A stretch of 64,000 nucleotides of DNA from Arenibacter palladensis (GTDB taxonomy: Bacteria; Bacteroidota; Bacteroidia; Flavobacteriales; Flavobacteriaceae), in NCBI RefSeq assembly GCF_900129275.1, contig NZ_FQUX01000001.1:1426001-1490000 (forward strand), given 5' to 3'. A program made the translations under genes and the position numbers. The notes under the pieces were generated by a model that searched no databases, had not been told where the DNA came from, and saw only the letters and a program-made list of their open reading frames with translations. Shown one piece after another: positions 35,577-44,735 of the stretch; within the stretch, counting starts at the first letter, position 1; the number at the start of each line of letters is the position of its first letter.

Positions 35577-37100
35577 ATGAAAAAAACACTTTTAGCACTT
35601 TTCGTAGGTGGAACGCTATTCACCTCCTGTATCAAAGATCATATTGGCCATGGTGGCGGTAATGACGATGTAGATGTATCAACCCTTACATTCGCCAAAA
35701 TAGGTGGGTTTTCCAACGGTGCCGGAGAGGAAGGTTTTGCAGAAATCAGTGCCTTTGATCCAAAGACCAACAAATTGTTTATCGTAAATCCAGTTCAGTC
35801 CGAAGTTTCGGTTTGGGATATTTCATCTCCTTCCTCCTCGGTGAAATTGAGCTCAATTTCATTGGCGGGAACGCCAAACAGTGTTGCGGTTCACGACGGA
35901 CTTTTGGCTGTGGCCGTAGAAAATGCCAATAAGCAAATGAATGGTACGGTACAGACTTATGATACCGAGTCCCAAGCCTTGGTAAATACGTATAATGTAG
36001 GGGCATTGCCAGACATGGTTGCTTTTAGTCCTGATGGGAAATATATAATTTCTGCCAATGAAGGGGAGCCAAATGCTGATTATTCGGTAGATCCAGAGGG
36101 TTCCATTTCTGTAGTGGACGTTCAAAAAAATGAAGTTAACACTATGTTTTTTACTTCCTATAGTGCGGCTTCAATAGGGAACGATTTTAGGGTTTTTGGT
36201 CCGTCGGCAAGTATTGCCCAGGATGTGGAACCGGAATATATAGCAGTTTCGGACGATAGTAAGTTTGCCTATGTAACACTTCAGGAAAATAATGGTATTG
36301 CCGTAGTCGATTTAAAGAATAAGACCATTGCCAATGTCTTTGGTCTAGGTGTAAAGGATTATTCTTTTGGGGAAAATAAGATGGACGCCAGCAATAAGGA
36401 TGACGTGGTAGGGAACTTTCAGAATTGGCCAGTGTTTGGATTCTATATGCCGGATGCCATTACTTTTACCAAGCTAGATGGAATGGATTATATTATTACG
36501 GCCAATGAAGGGGATTCTAGGGATTACGATGGATATTCCGAAGAGGAAAGGGTAGAAGATGTAATCTTGGACCCAACTGTTTTCCCTAATGCCGCTGATC
36601 TACAAATGGAGGAAAATTTGGGAAGGTTAAAAATTACCACCGCCAATGGTGATATCGATGGCGATGGTGACTTTGATAAAATATATGCCTACGGAGGAAG
36701 GTCCTTTACCATCTGGTCTACTTCAGGAACTTTGGTATATGACAGTGCGGATGAAATTGGAAGAAGGACTTTGGAACTTAACCCGTCTTATTTTAATGCC
36801 GATGAGGGCGAGGCAGATGGAAGAAGTGATGATAAAGGTGCCGAACCGGAATCTGTAACTACTTTAAAGGTGGGCAACTCTACCTTGTTGTTTGTAGGTT
36901 TGGAGCGTACAGGGGGTGTTTTGGTGTATGATATTACCAACCCCAATAGTCCGGAATACGTAAACTGGCTTTTTGATGCCTCGGATATTGCCCCCGAAGG
37001 TTTGGTGACTATTTCAGAGGAAAATAGCCCAACAGGAAATGCCTTGGTAATTATCACCAATGAAGTTTCCAACACCGTAGCGATTTACGAAATAAAATAG
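35577..37100 (+). CDS. Choice-of-anchor I family lipoprotein (beta-propeller)
   Basis: A 507-residue exported protein with lipoprotein signal MKKTLLALFVGGTLFTSC (Cys18). The body is a WD40/YVTN-like propeller with repeats such as LIVNPVQSEVSVWDI, VAFSPDGKYIISANEGEPNADY and SDDSKFAYVTLQENNGIAVVDL. The SANEGEP and TANEGDSRDYDGYSEEERV motifs are diagnostic of the choice-of-anchor I / mesenchyme-specific glycoprotein-like family, sometimes annotated as alkaline phosphatase-associated. A calcium-binding-like stretch DIDGDGDFDKIY sits at about residue 360. Function is unknown. It stands alone and is followed by a strong terminator. Confidence 0.88.
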   Translation: MKKTLLALFVGGTLFTSCIKDHIGHGGGNDDVDVSTLTFAKIGGFSNGAGEEGFAEISAFDPKTNKLFIVNPVQSEVSVWDISSPSSSVKLSSISLAGTPNSVAVHDGLLAVAVENANKQMNGTVQTYDTESQALVNTYNVGALPDMVAFSPDGKYIISANEGEPNADYSVDPEGSISVVDVQKNEVNTMFFTSYSAASIGNDFRVFGPSASIAQDVEPEYIAVSDDSKFAYVTLQENNGIAVVDLKNKTIANVFGLGVKDYSFGENKMDASNKDDVVGNFQNWPVFGFYMPDAITFTKLDGMDYIITANEGDSRDYDGYSEEERVEDVILDPTVFPNAADLQMEENLGRLKITTANGDIDGDGDFDKIYAYGGRSFTIWSTSGTLVYDSADEIGRRTLELNPSYFNADEGEADGRSDDKGAEPESVTTLKVGNSTLLFVGLERTGGVLVYDITNPNSPEYVNWLFDASDIAPEGLVTISEENSPTGNALVIITNEVSNTVAIYEIK

Positions 37101-37120
37101 ATTATAAAGTGTATTGTAGG

Positions 37121-37163
37121 TAATCCCCGGGTATCTGCCTTGTATACTCGGGGATTATTTTTT
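37121..37163 (+). terminator. Strong hairpin terminator
   Basis: taatccccg (37121-37129) pairs with cggggatta (37149-37157), followed by a T-run. It ends the choice-of-anchor I gene. The rest of the gap to 37436 carries a REP-like ggctgagcggagccgaagcc near 37295 and the tandem repeats described separately. Confidence 0.85.
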
Positions 37164-37381
37164 GTAATAGTCACTTCGACAGAGTCTATTTTCTGGACGA
37201 CTAGAAGTCGAACATTTTAGGTCGGACCATTGGTGCGGTTTGGTAACTCTAGATATTTATTTGGATGAATAACATTCTCCGATTATTGCTTGGTGGCTGA
37301 GCGGAGCCGAAGCCACATTCAATAGTTTTTCTTTCTGACTCTATTCGATTTTGACTACGTTCAATCTACTTTAAGACCATG

Positions 37382-37440
37382 AAACTTTAAACTAGAAACT
37401 TTAAACTAGAAACTTTCAACCAGAAACTTTGAACTTTCAA
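37382..37440. repeat. Short tandem repeats, 14-base unit
   Basis: gaaactttaaacta occurs twice, followed by gaaactttcaacca and a partial unit gaactttcaacc. It lies between convergent genes and resembles low-complexity spacers common in flavobacteria; a related array in reverse orientation lies at about 42225-42290. Confidence 0.8.
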
Positions 37441-37928
37441 CCTTTGGTATGCCTTAGCATAAACTCATGCAATTGATGCATTTGGGGCTTGCCCTTTCTT
37501 TTCCCTATCCTTCCAAATATATAAAGCACAATCCAGGCCAAGACCATTAAGACCATCAAACCGATCTGAAGGCCCATTTCTTTACCCAAAGCCTGATTGG
37601 AATAGGCCCAAACCCCAAAAATGATAAATAAGGTGGCCACGCCAAAATGGACAAACATGAAAAACGTCCATAAGGTAGGATTCGGTCCAAACAAGCCATA
37701 AATGGTGCTGTTTCCGTCCTCCTGGTCTACTATCTCGATCTGTAATTGCGGCGACCAAAAATGGGTTTCCGCCTTATTAAATTTTATAAAAACATGATGA
37801 TCGGATACTTTAACGATAAAAGGAGGCTTGTCCACTTCTTGAAACAATTGTAGAATGGGTTGGGCCGGACCCTTTAGGTTAAGCTGGAACCTTGGTCTTA
37901 GTACAATTTCGTTGGGTAGGGGTTTCAA
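37437..37928 (-). CDS. Small membrane protein of unknown function
   Basis: A 163-residue protein with a soluble N-terminal half (about 1-85, PRFQLNLKGPAQPILQLF) and two hydrophobic helices (LWTFFMFVHFGVATLFIIFGVW and IGLMVLMVLAWIVLYIFG), ending in a basic tail. No nucleotide-binding motif is present, so labels such as GTP-binding protein would come only from the neighbouring der. The gene is divergent from der, with about 79 bases between start codons. Function not recognised. Confidence 0.8.
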   Translation of the reverse strand: MKPLPNEIVLRPRFQLNLKGPAQPILQLFQEVDKPPFIVKVSDHHVFIKFNKAETHFWSPQLQIEIVDQEDGNSTIYGLFGPNPTLWTFFMFVHFGVATLFIIFGVWAYSNQALGKEMGLQIGLMVLMVLAWIVLYIFGRIGKRKGKPQMHQLHEFMLRHTKG

Positions 37929-37984
37929 ACTATTAGGCTGATAATTAGGATAAAAGATACTGTTTTTTCTTCGGATATAAATAG

Positions 37985-37992
37985 TACTTTTG
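37985..37992 (+). promoter_or_regulatory. -7 box of the der promoter
   Basis: TACTTTTG fits TAnnTTTG and lies 16 bases before the der ATG, implying a very short leader. Confidence 0.5.
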
Positions 37993-38007
37993 CATCAAAT
38001 TAAAAGT

Positions 38008-39312
38008 ATGAGTGCTATAGTAGCCATTGTAGGAAGACCTAATGTAGGCAAATCAACCTTTTTCAATAGATTAATTCAAAGAAGAGAGGCCATTGTTGAT
38101 GCCGTGAGTGGGGTTACGCGAGATCGTCATTACGGAAAGAGTGATTGGAACGGTGTGGAATTTTCTTTGATCGATACCGGCGGATATGTGTTGGGGAGCG
38201 ATGACGTTTTTGAAAAGGAAATAGATAAGCAGGTAGAATTGGCCATAGATGAGGCCGATGCCATCATCTTTATGGTGGACGTGGAATCTGGGGTTACCGG
38301 AATGGATGAGGATGTAGCCAATTTGTTGAGACGTGTAAATAAGCCCGTTTTCTTGGTGGTCAATAAGGTGGACAACAGTAAAAGAGCCGAGGATGCCGTG
38401 GAGTTCTATTCCTTGGGCCTTGGCGAGTATTATACCATTGCCAGTATAAACGGAAGTGGTACGGGCGATTTGTTGGACGATTTGGTAAAGGTATTACCGG
38501 AAAAAGAAAAGGAGAAGGACGACTTGCCTCGTTTTGCCGTAGTAGGTAGACCCAACGCTGGAAAATCATCCTTTATCAATGCCCTAATTGGGGAAGAGAG
38601 GTACATTGTTACGGACATTGCCGGTACCACTAGGGATAGTATAGATACCAAATACAACCGCTTTGGGTTTGAGTTTAATCTGGTGGATACTGCCGGTATC
38701 CGTCGTAAGGCGAAAGTACGCGAAGATCTGGAATTCTATTCCGTAATGCGATCTGTTAGGGCCATTGAGCACTCGGATGTCTGTATTCTTATGTTGGATG
38801 CCACCCGTGGTTTTGACGGACAGGTAGAAAATATTTTCTGGTTGGCACAGCGTAACAATAAGGGAATAGTGATCTTGGTTAACAAATGGGATTTGATTGA
38901 AGACAAAGAGACCAATACTATTAAACATTACACTCAGAAGATTAAAGAGGCCATAGCACCCTTCACGGATGTGCCCATTCTATTTATCTCGGTTTTAACA
39001 AAACAGCGGATTTTCAAGGCCATAGAAACGGCCGTTCAGGTGTATGAAAACAGGCAAAAAAAGGTGGTGACCAGAAAACTGAACGATATTATGTTGCCCA
39101 TTATAGAAAATTATCCTCCGCCCGCCTATAAGGATAAGTATGTGAAGATAAAATTCTGTACCCAATTGCCTACACCTTATCCACAGTTCGCTTTTTTCTG
39201 TAATCTCCCACAATATGTAAGGGAACCTTATAAGCGTTTTCTGGAGAATAAATTAAGGGAGAATTTTGATTTTACAGGGGTGCCGGTAACGGTATTTATG
39301 AGGAAGAAATAG
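38008..39312 (+). CDS. der: GTPase Der (EngA)
   Basis: A 434-residue tandem-G-domain GTPase needed for 50S ribosome assembly. The start is at ATG 38008 ([17 protein letters not shown]); an in-frame TTG at 37990 lies inside the promoter box. First G domain: [18 protein letters not shown]. Second: [23 protein letters not shown]-terminal KH-like domain covers about residues 345-434. Family length and motifs are complete. Cytoplasmic. Confidence 0.98.
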   Translation: MSAIVAIVGRPNVGKSTFFNRLIQRREAIVDAVSGVTRDRHYGKSDWNGVEFSLIDTGGYVLGSDDVFEKEIDKQVELAIDEADAIIFMVDVESGVTGMDEDVANLLRRVNKPVFLVVNKVDNSKRAEDAVEFYSLGLGEYYTIASINGSGTGDLLDDLVKVLPEKEKEKDDLPRFAVVGRPNAGKSSFINALIGEERYIVTDIAGTTRDSIDTKYNRFGFEFNLVDTAGIRRKAKVREDLEFYSVMRSVRAIEHSDVCILMLDATRGFDGQVENIFWLAQRNNKGIVILVNKWDLIEDKETNTIKHYTQKIKEAIAPFTDVPILFISVLTKQRIFKAIETAVQVYENRQKKVVTRKLNDIMLPIIENYPPPAYKDKYVKIKFCTQLPTPYPQFAFFCNLPQYVREPYKRFLENKLRENFDFTGVPVTVFMRKK

Positions 39313-39444
39313 GAAACTTTACCTGTATTGGGGTATTTCTAAATACGAGGTCTTAAAGTTCTGTTAACCATTTGGGTCGTAGAAGGTCAAGGGTTATTTT
39401 TGGGGGCTTACCATACTACCAAAAATCCGAGACATTTTTACCAA

Positions 39445-42210
39445 ATGAAGAAATTTCACCTTTCTATCCTATTTTCCATTTTATTTTTTGGCCTTTCTTT
39501 TTCCCAAGATTTTGTATTGAGCGGGAAGATTGTAGATGCCATTACCCAGGCCCCGTTGGAGGCCTCGACCATTTATGCTGAATCTGTAAAGGACAGTGCT
39601 TTGGTGTCATACACCGTATCCGATCAAAAAGGAGTATTTGAATTGGAAGGGGATACCAGTCTTAAGGAGGTAAACGTATTCTTCTCCTATAATGGGTATA
39701 AGCCACATTATATAAAGGTTAAACTGGAATCTCAGGTAGATTTGGGAAAAGTGCAATTGGAGGAGCAGGCGCAAGAGTTGGAAGGAGTCCTGATTGTGGG
39801 CGATAGGGTGCCGATTACCATTAAAAAGGATACCTTGGAATTTAATGCGGATTCCTTTAAGACAAAGCCCGATGCTAACGTAGAGGACGTATTGAAGAAG
39901 TTGCCCGGAGTAGAAGTGGATAGTGATGGCAAGATTACTGTTAACGGAAAGGAAGTAGATCAGGTCCTGGTAAATGGCCAGGTATTCTTTAGTAACGACC
40001 CCAAGGTGGCAACCAAAAGTTTGCCCAAGGATATCATAAGTAAGATACAGATTTCGGACACCAAGACCAAAGAGCAGGAGTTTAGTGGAGAAGAAGGGGA
40101 AGGGGAAACCAAAACCATTAACCTAACCATAAAGGAAGATAAGAATAAAGGGTATATGGGAAGAATGGCGGCAGGCTATGGTACTGATGAAAGGTATCAG
40201 CTCAACGGACTGCTCAATTATTTTAGTAATAAGAAAAGATTGAGTTTTATTGCTAGTTCCAATAATATTAACAATTCCGGATTTTCCTATGACGAGATTT
40301 ACGATATGGTTGGGAATACCAATGGAGGGTATTCCGGTGCGCAGGAATCTGGCTTGATCAATAACTTTGGAAATGGTATTACCACCTCTTCCAATTTAGG
40401 CACCAGTTATGCCAATGCGGAAAAGGGAGAGTACAAGATAGATGCCAATTACTTTTTTGGATACAGTGATTCCTACAACGATCAAAAAACATCCCGGGAG
40501 AATATTTTACCGGACAGCAGATACTTTACGGAAAACGAATCTAATTTTGAGGGGTCTACCAATTCCAATCGAGGGGCTGCAAATATTGAATATGATGTAG
40601 ATGAAACCCTTCGCGTTAGCCTACAGCCCTCCATGAGTGTCAATAGGACCAATTCTGTGAACAGGAATAATACATTTTCTACGGATGAGGAGGGAGATTT
40701 GATCAACAGCAATAACCGTATTACGGTCAATGACGGTTTTCAAAGAAATTTTTCCAATAGGTTGAGTGTAATGAAAAAGTTGGATACGATTGGCAAACTG
40801 ATCACTTTTACCTTTTCCAATGATAATTCCGAAAACAAAAGCACTTCCAACCTTAATTCCGTTAGGGAAATATTTGGGGACGATCCCAGTGTAGAGAACG
40901 TGGATCAGCTGTCCGATATCAATAACAAAAACAATTCCTATGAACTGGAAGCCCGTTATAGACAGCCTTTGACTACTAAGCTGTTCCTGGATATTGGCTA
41001 CGAATTTAAGAATGAGCACAGGGACAATACCAAGGATGTCATGGACTATGATGTAGATGATAATAGGTATAGCCAGTTTAACGAGGCTTTGAGTTCCGAT
41101 TTCAACTTCGTAAATATTCAACAGTCTCCTTTCTTGGGCTTGCGCCATAACGGGGATAAGCTAAACCTAAGGGTTAACGCCTCTTATGTAATGACCGAGC
41201 TGGATAATCAGGACTTCCTGCAAGGGACATCCTTTTCCAAATCGTACAAAAATTTGTTGCTAAGGAGTAGATTAAGGTATTCTTTGGGGAAAAATAGTCG
41301 GATTTATTTGCGCTATGACTCCCGACTTAGTCTTCCTTCGGTTAGTCAGTTGCAGCCAGTGCCCAACGTAAACAATCCTTTGAACGTAGTGATTGGTAAT
41401 CCCAATTTATTGCCAAGTGTGAATCATGGAATAGATCTAAACTACAATAATTATAATTGGAAAGAACGCAGTGGGGTCTTTTTCTATACGGGGCTGGATA
41501 TACAAAAGGATAGGGTTTCTGCCATATCAACTACCGATGAGAATTTTCTGAGGACCACCAGATATACCAATATAGATGGTAATTACAGCGGATACGGTGG
41601 AGTTGGTTATTCCAAGCAGATCAAAAAGGATAGCCTTTATACCTTAAAATTTAATGTAAGGCCACGATTAAGTTACGGTAGGCAGGTTAGTTTTACCAAT
41701 GGAGTGGAACTTAAGGCCAAAAGGTTTGATGTAACGCCTTATGTATCTACCACCTATAATTATAAAGAGGTTCTGGAAATTGAACCAGGCTATGGTATTT
41801 CTTTCAACAATACCACCTACAATCTGGATAATATAGAGGATGTGGAATATACTTCCCAAAATGCCAATCTTAGGGTTACCTCTTACTGGCCTAAAAATTT
41901 AATTTGGGGCAATGACCTTCAATATAGTTATAATGGCAATGTTGGTCCAGGATTTAGAAAGGATGCCCTTTTTTGGAATATGAGTCTGGGACTTCAAATA
42001 TTGGAAGATAAAGGAACCCTTAAAGTGTTGGCCTATGACTTGTTGGATCAAAATATAAATACCCGTAGGACTACAGGGGAAGATTTTATTCAGGACTATC
42101 AAGGTACTGTGCTGCAGCAGTATTTTATGGCAAGCTTTACCTATAAGTTTGATCAGTTTGGGGGCAAAAAACCCGATATGGGATCAAGGGGAAGGCGTTA
42201 TTACAATTAA
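39445..42210 (+). CDS. Outer-membrane beta-barrel protein with CarboxypepD-like domain
   Basis: Start placed at ATG 39445, which opens a signal peptide (MKKFHLSILFSILFFGLSFS); an in-frame ATG at 39400 adds a non-signal leader. The 921-residue protein has an N-terminal carboxypeptidase-regulatory-like domain (about 22-100, VLSGKIVDAITQAPLEAST). A TonB-plug-like segment follows (LKKLPGVEVDSDGKITVNGK, about 145-165), then a long barrel (OMP_b-brl_3 type) ending in SRGRRYYN. It differs from SusC by lacking the SusC signature, and no SusD lies nearby. Probable role in outer-membrane transport or signalling; ligand unknown. Confidence 0.88.
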   Translation: MKKFHLSILFSILFFGLSFSQDFVLSGKIVDAITQAPLEASTIYAESVKDSALVSYTVSDQKGVFELEGDTSLKEVNVFFSYNGYKPHYIKVKLESQVDLGKVQLEEQAQELEGVLIVGDRVPITIKKDTLEFNADSFKTKPDANVEDVLKKLPGVEVDSDGKITVNGKEVDQVLVNGQVFFSNDPKVATKSLPKDIISKIQISDTKTKEQEFSGEEGEGETKTINLTIKEDKNKGYMGRMAAGYGTDERYQLNGLLNYFSNKKRLSFIASSNNINNSGFSYDEIYDMVGNTNGGYSGAQESGLINNFGNGITTSSNLGTSYANAEKGEYKIDANYFFGYSDSYNDQKTSRENILPDSRYFTENESNFEGSTNSNRGAANIEYDVDETLRVSLQPSMSVNRTNSVNRNNTFSTDEEGDLINSNNRITVNDGFQRNFSNRLSVMKKLDTIGKLITFTFSNDNSENKSTSNLNSVREIFGDDPSVENVDQLSDINNKNNSYELEARYRQPLTTKLFLDIGYEFKNEHRDNTKDVMDYDVDDNRYSQFNEALSSDFNFVNIQQSPFLGLRHNGDKLNLRVNASYVMTELDNQDFLQGTSFSKSYKNLLLRSRLRYSLGKNSRIYLRYDSRLSLPSVSQLQPVPNVNNPLNVVIGNPNLLPSVNHGIDLNYNNYNWKERSGVFFYTGLDIQKDRVSAISTTDENFLRTTRYTNIDGNYSGYGGVGYSKQIKKDSLYTLKFNVRPRLSYGRQVSFTNGVELKAKRFDVTPYVSTTYNYKEVLEIEPGYGISFNNTTYNLDNIEDVEYTSQNANLRVTSYWPKNLIWGNDLQYSYNGNVGPGFRKDALFWNMSLGLQILEDKGTLKVLAYDLLDQNINTRRTTGEDFIQDYQGTVLQQYFMASFTYKFDQFGGKKPDMGSRGRRYYN

Positions 42211-42224
42211 TGCTTTTGTTTGAA

Positions 42225-42290
42225 GACTTTCTGGTTTGAAGGGTTTCTGGTTTGAAAGGTTTCTGGTTTGGAAGGTTTATTTTCAAATCA
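42225..42290. repeat. Short tandem repeats, ggtttctggtttgaa unit
   Basis: Three to four imperfect copies of a 15-16 base unit lie directly after the barrel gene. The reverse complement (aaaccagaaacc) resembles the array at 37382-37440. Confidence 0.75.
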
Positions 42291-42329
42291 CCAAATTAAC
42301 TTAACGTGAGTTGTCTATTAGAAAATTTA

Positions 42330-42448
42330 CGTCAGTCAGAGTGATTTTTGGTAGAAAATCGTATCGAAGACAAGTGAATTTTCGATCAAAAGCCTAATTT
42401 CGATACAGTTTTTCTTCGTTTCACTATGAAAAACCACTCAATTTGACG
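42330..42448. repeat. Structured palindromic intergenic element (REP/MITE-like)
   Basis: About 119 bases bounded by inverted ends cgtcagtcagagtgattttt and its imperfect complement aaaaaccactcaatttgacg, with an inner pair gtatcgaa / ttcgatac. It has no coding content and fills most of the convergent gap 42211-42571. It looks like a dispersed flavobacterial intergenic repeat. Confidence 0.65.
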
Positions 42449-42571
42449 GCTTTTGATTTTTAAGTTTTTACATCGAACTCTCGATCGCTTATTACCAAAT
42501 TTTCAAATTAACTCATTTTCAAATTAAGTAATTGCTACATTAATTCCTTGATATATTAGTACATTAAATCA

Positions 42572-43360
42572 TTACCAACTCCCTGAAGAACCACCGCCAC
42601 CAAAGCCGCCGCCACCGAAGCCTCCTCCAAAGCCGCCGCCACTTCCAAAACCACCGCCCGAAGACCCTGATCTATAGCCGTCCCGGCCCATATTGCTGAG
42701 TACAATAATGTCCCAAAGGTCCATGCCCTTACGATTGCCTCCTTTGCCACCACCTCTTCTCCCCTTGTTGGAAAGTATAATGAGAATCACTATAAAAATG
42801 ATGAATGGGAGTAAGGTCTGAAATGGGAATCCAGGACTTTTGTCAAAACTGCGATCTTCCTTGAATTCTCCATTGAGCACGTTAAAAATGGCATCCGCTC
42901 CTTTGTTGAGTCCGTCATAATAGCTGCCCTTCTTGAATTCTGGGATAATGACGGTTTCTATAATACGTTTGGAAAGTGCGTCCGTTAAGAGCGGTTCTAT
43001 ACCATAACCTGTATTGATGGCAATCTTACGGTCGTCCCTGGCCAGCAGAATTAAAATGCCGTTATCCTCCTTGGCCTGTCCTATTCCCCAGGCATGTCCC
43101 CAGTTAGCACCTAGAAAGTTGATGTTTTCCCCTTGGGTAGAGGAGATAATGGCGGTTACGATCTGGGTGGAGGTACTGTCCGAATAACGGATCAACTTTT
43201 GTTCCAGGCTAGTTTTTTGTTCGGCAGAAAGTAAATTTATATAATCATAAACACTGGTTTGATCCTGAAGTTTTGGTTTTTCGGGAATTTTAAATTGGGC
43301 AACAGTTATGGAGAAGCTGCATAATACCAGGAATAAAAGACTACCCTTTAGATACTTCAT
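42572..43360 (-). CDS. TPM-domain membrane protein with Gly-rich tail
   Basis: A 262-residue exported protein. Signal peptide about 1-21 (LLFLVLCSFSITVAQ), TPM domain about 30-170 (VYDYINLLSAEQK, DNGILILLARDDRKIAIN), one transmembrane helix about 183-200 (LLPFIIFIVILIILS), then a cytoplasmic basic segment and a C-terminal tail rich in GGG and GGF ending SSGSW. This architecture is the usual membrane TPM protein (YgcG-like). The gene overlaps the preceding TPM gene by 20 bases, indicating co-translation. The family is linked to membrane-protein or photosystem repair in other organisms; its role here is unknown. Confidence 0.92.
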   Translation of the reverse strand: MKYLKGSLLFLVLCSFSITVAQFKIPEKPKLQDQTSVYDYINLLSAEQKTSLEQKLIRYSDSTSTQIVTAIISSTQGENINFLGANWGHAWGIGQAKEDNGILILLARDDRKIAINTGYGIEPLLTDALSKRIIETVIIPEFKKGSYYDGLNKGADAIFNVLNGEFKEDRSFDKSPGFPFQTLLPFIIFIVILIILSNKGRRGGGKGGNRKGMDLWDIIVLSNMGRDGYRSGSSGGGFGSGGGFGGGFGGGGFGGGGSSGSW

Positions 43361-43778
43361 TGCTTAATTCGTTGGTGTTGTTGTGTTGCCATGGAAAATG
43401 GGTTTCCAATTCTTTGCCGGCCATGAGTATACCTTCAATGATACCTTGTTTAAAATCGCCTTTTTTAAAATGATTTTCTAGAATCGTTTTGGTGTTGTCC
43501 CAAAAATTATCGGGTACTACCCGGTTTATGCCCTTATCGCCATAAATCACAAACTTCTTGTCGTGTACGGCAATGTAGATCAATACCCCATTTTCTTCTT
43601 TGGTATTGTCCATTTTTAAATAGTGGAATACTTCTTGGGCACGTTCAAAATGGGGCTTATTGGACATGGGCTCAATATGTACCCTTATTTCCCCGGAAGT
43701 ATTTTTTTCGGCCTCTACAATAGCATTCACTATTTCCAATTCCTCATTGGCCGTTAAAAAATCTTCTACTTTGGACAT
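43341..43778 (-). CDS. TPM-domain protein, soluble form
   Basis: A 145-residue protein that is essentially a single TPM domain (EIVNAIVEAEKNTSGEIRVH, ENGVLIYIAVHDKKFVIYGD, with FWDNTKTILENHFKKGDF). There is no signal peptide or helix for membrane insertion, so it is probably cytoplasmic. It lies between lemA (6-base gap) and the membrane TPM gene (20-base overlap), the standard LemA-TPM-TPM cluster of Bacteroidota. Confidence 0.92.
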   Translation of the reverse strand: MSKVEDFLTANEELEIVNAIVEAEKNTSGEIRVHIEPMSNKPHFERAQEVFHYLKMDNTKEENGVLIYIAVHDKKFVIYGDKGINRVVPDNFWDNTKTILENHFKKGDFKQGIIEGILMAGKELETHFPWQHNNTNELSNEVSKG

Positions 43779-43784
43779 CTTGTT

Positions 43785-44384
43785 TTAGTTGAATTCGAAA
43801 TTCACGTCTGGAGCCTGTTCCGCACCTGCTTCCGATTTAAAGTACGCCAGTTCATCAAAATTAAATAGACCTGCCAATACAGAATTTGGAAAGGTTTTTA
43901 TGTGATTGTTATAGGGCAAGACGCTTTCGTTAAAGCGATTTCGTTCTATGTTTATTCTGTTTTCGGTGCCTTCCAATTGGGACTGTAGTTCCAGAAAATT
44001 TTGATTGGCCTTAAGGTCTGGGTAACGCTCTACGGTTACCAAAAGACTTTTCAGGGCGCCGCTAAGTCCGCCTTGTACCTCATTGAATTTTGCAAGTTGT
44101 TCAGGGGTAATATTGGTGGGGTCTATGCTGACCGAAGTAGCTTTGGCCCTGGCCTCTATCACAGCGGTAAGGGTGCCTTTTTCAAAATCTGCCGCACCTT
44201 GTACCGTCTTAACGAGGTTGCCAATAAGATCGTTACGTCTTTGGTAGGCGCTTTCAACATTGGCCCATGCCTGGGTAGAGGTCTCTTTGAGTTTAACAGC
44301 TGTGTTGTTAAAACCCACGGCCCATTGGTACAAGCCTATTCCTAAAACAGCAAGAATAATTACTGGAATTAACCATTTTTTCAT
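43785..44384 (-). CDS. LemA family protein
   Basis: A 199-residue membrane-anchored helical protein with one N-terminal transmembrane helix (MKKWLIPVIILAVLGIGLYQ). A long helical bundle follows, with the LemA signatures VESAYQRRNDLIGNLVKTVQ and SQLEGTENRINIERNRFNES. The N-terminus is predicted outside with the body in the periplasm or cytoplasm depending on orientation; not resolved. Its function is not established, but it regularly accompanies TPM-domain genes, as here. Confidence 0.95.
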   Translation of the reverse strand: MKKWLIPVIILAVLGIGLYQWAVGFNNTAVKLKETSTQAWANVESAYQRRNDLIGNLVKTVQGAADFEKGTLTAVIEARAKATSVSIDPTNITPEQLAKFNEVQGGLSGALKSLLVTVERYPDLKANQNFLELQSQLEGTENRINIERNRFNESVLPYNNHIKTFPNSVLAGLFNFDELAYFKSEAGAEQAPDVNFEFN

Positions 44385-44405
44385 GATCGGTGTATTTAGT
44401 GTTAA

Positions 44406-44735
44406 TTATAGTTGGTTCTTTATTTTGATCAGTTCTGCCTTGACCTTTTCCAATTTTTGAATTACATCAAAGGTAGACAAGGTCTTTAATTTATCCTCCT
44501 TTAAATGGATTTTGGCTCCTTCTAGGGTAAAACCCCGTTCTTTTACCAAATGATAGATAAGTTGCAGGTTTTTAATGTCCTGGGGGGTGAATTTTCTATT
44601 GCCCTTAGCGTTTTTTTTAGGCTTAAGCACATCGAACTCCTTCTCCCAAAAACGGATAAGCGAGGTGTTCACATCAAAGGCTTCGGCCACTTCACCAATG
44701 CCATAATATCGTTTTTCCGGAAGATCTATATGCAT
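44406..44735 (-). CDS. MerR-family transcriptional regulator
   Basis: A 109-residue helix-turn-helix protein with the MerR N-terminal motif YYGIGEVAEAFDVNTSLIRF and the wing NRKFTPQDIKNLQLIYHLVK, then a coiled-coil dimerisation helix. It lacks effector-binding Cys residues, so it is not a metal sensor of the classic type. The first base of its ATG is the last base of the upstream peptidase stop codon, so the two are translationally coupled. Confidence 0.92.
   Translation of the reverse strand: MHIDLPEKRYYGIGEVAEAFDVNTSLIRFWEKEFDVLKPKKNAKGNRKFTPQDIKNLQLIYHLVKERGFTLEGAKIHLKEDKLKTLSTFDVIQKLEKVKAELIKIKNQL

Noticed and set aside
37382..37440. CRISPR array
   Set aside because: Units are 14 bases without spacers, imperfect, and no cas genes are present.
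37437..37928. GTP-binding label for the small membrane protein next to der
   Set aside because: No P-loop or other G motif; the name would come only from the neighbour.
42556..42753. - strand Ala/Val-rich frame at the end of the TPM gene
   Set aside because: Alternative frame of the Gly-rich tail of the TPM protein; low-complexity artefact.
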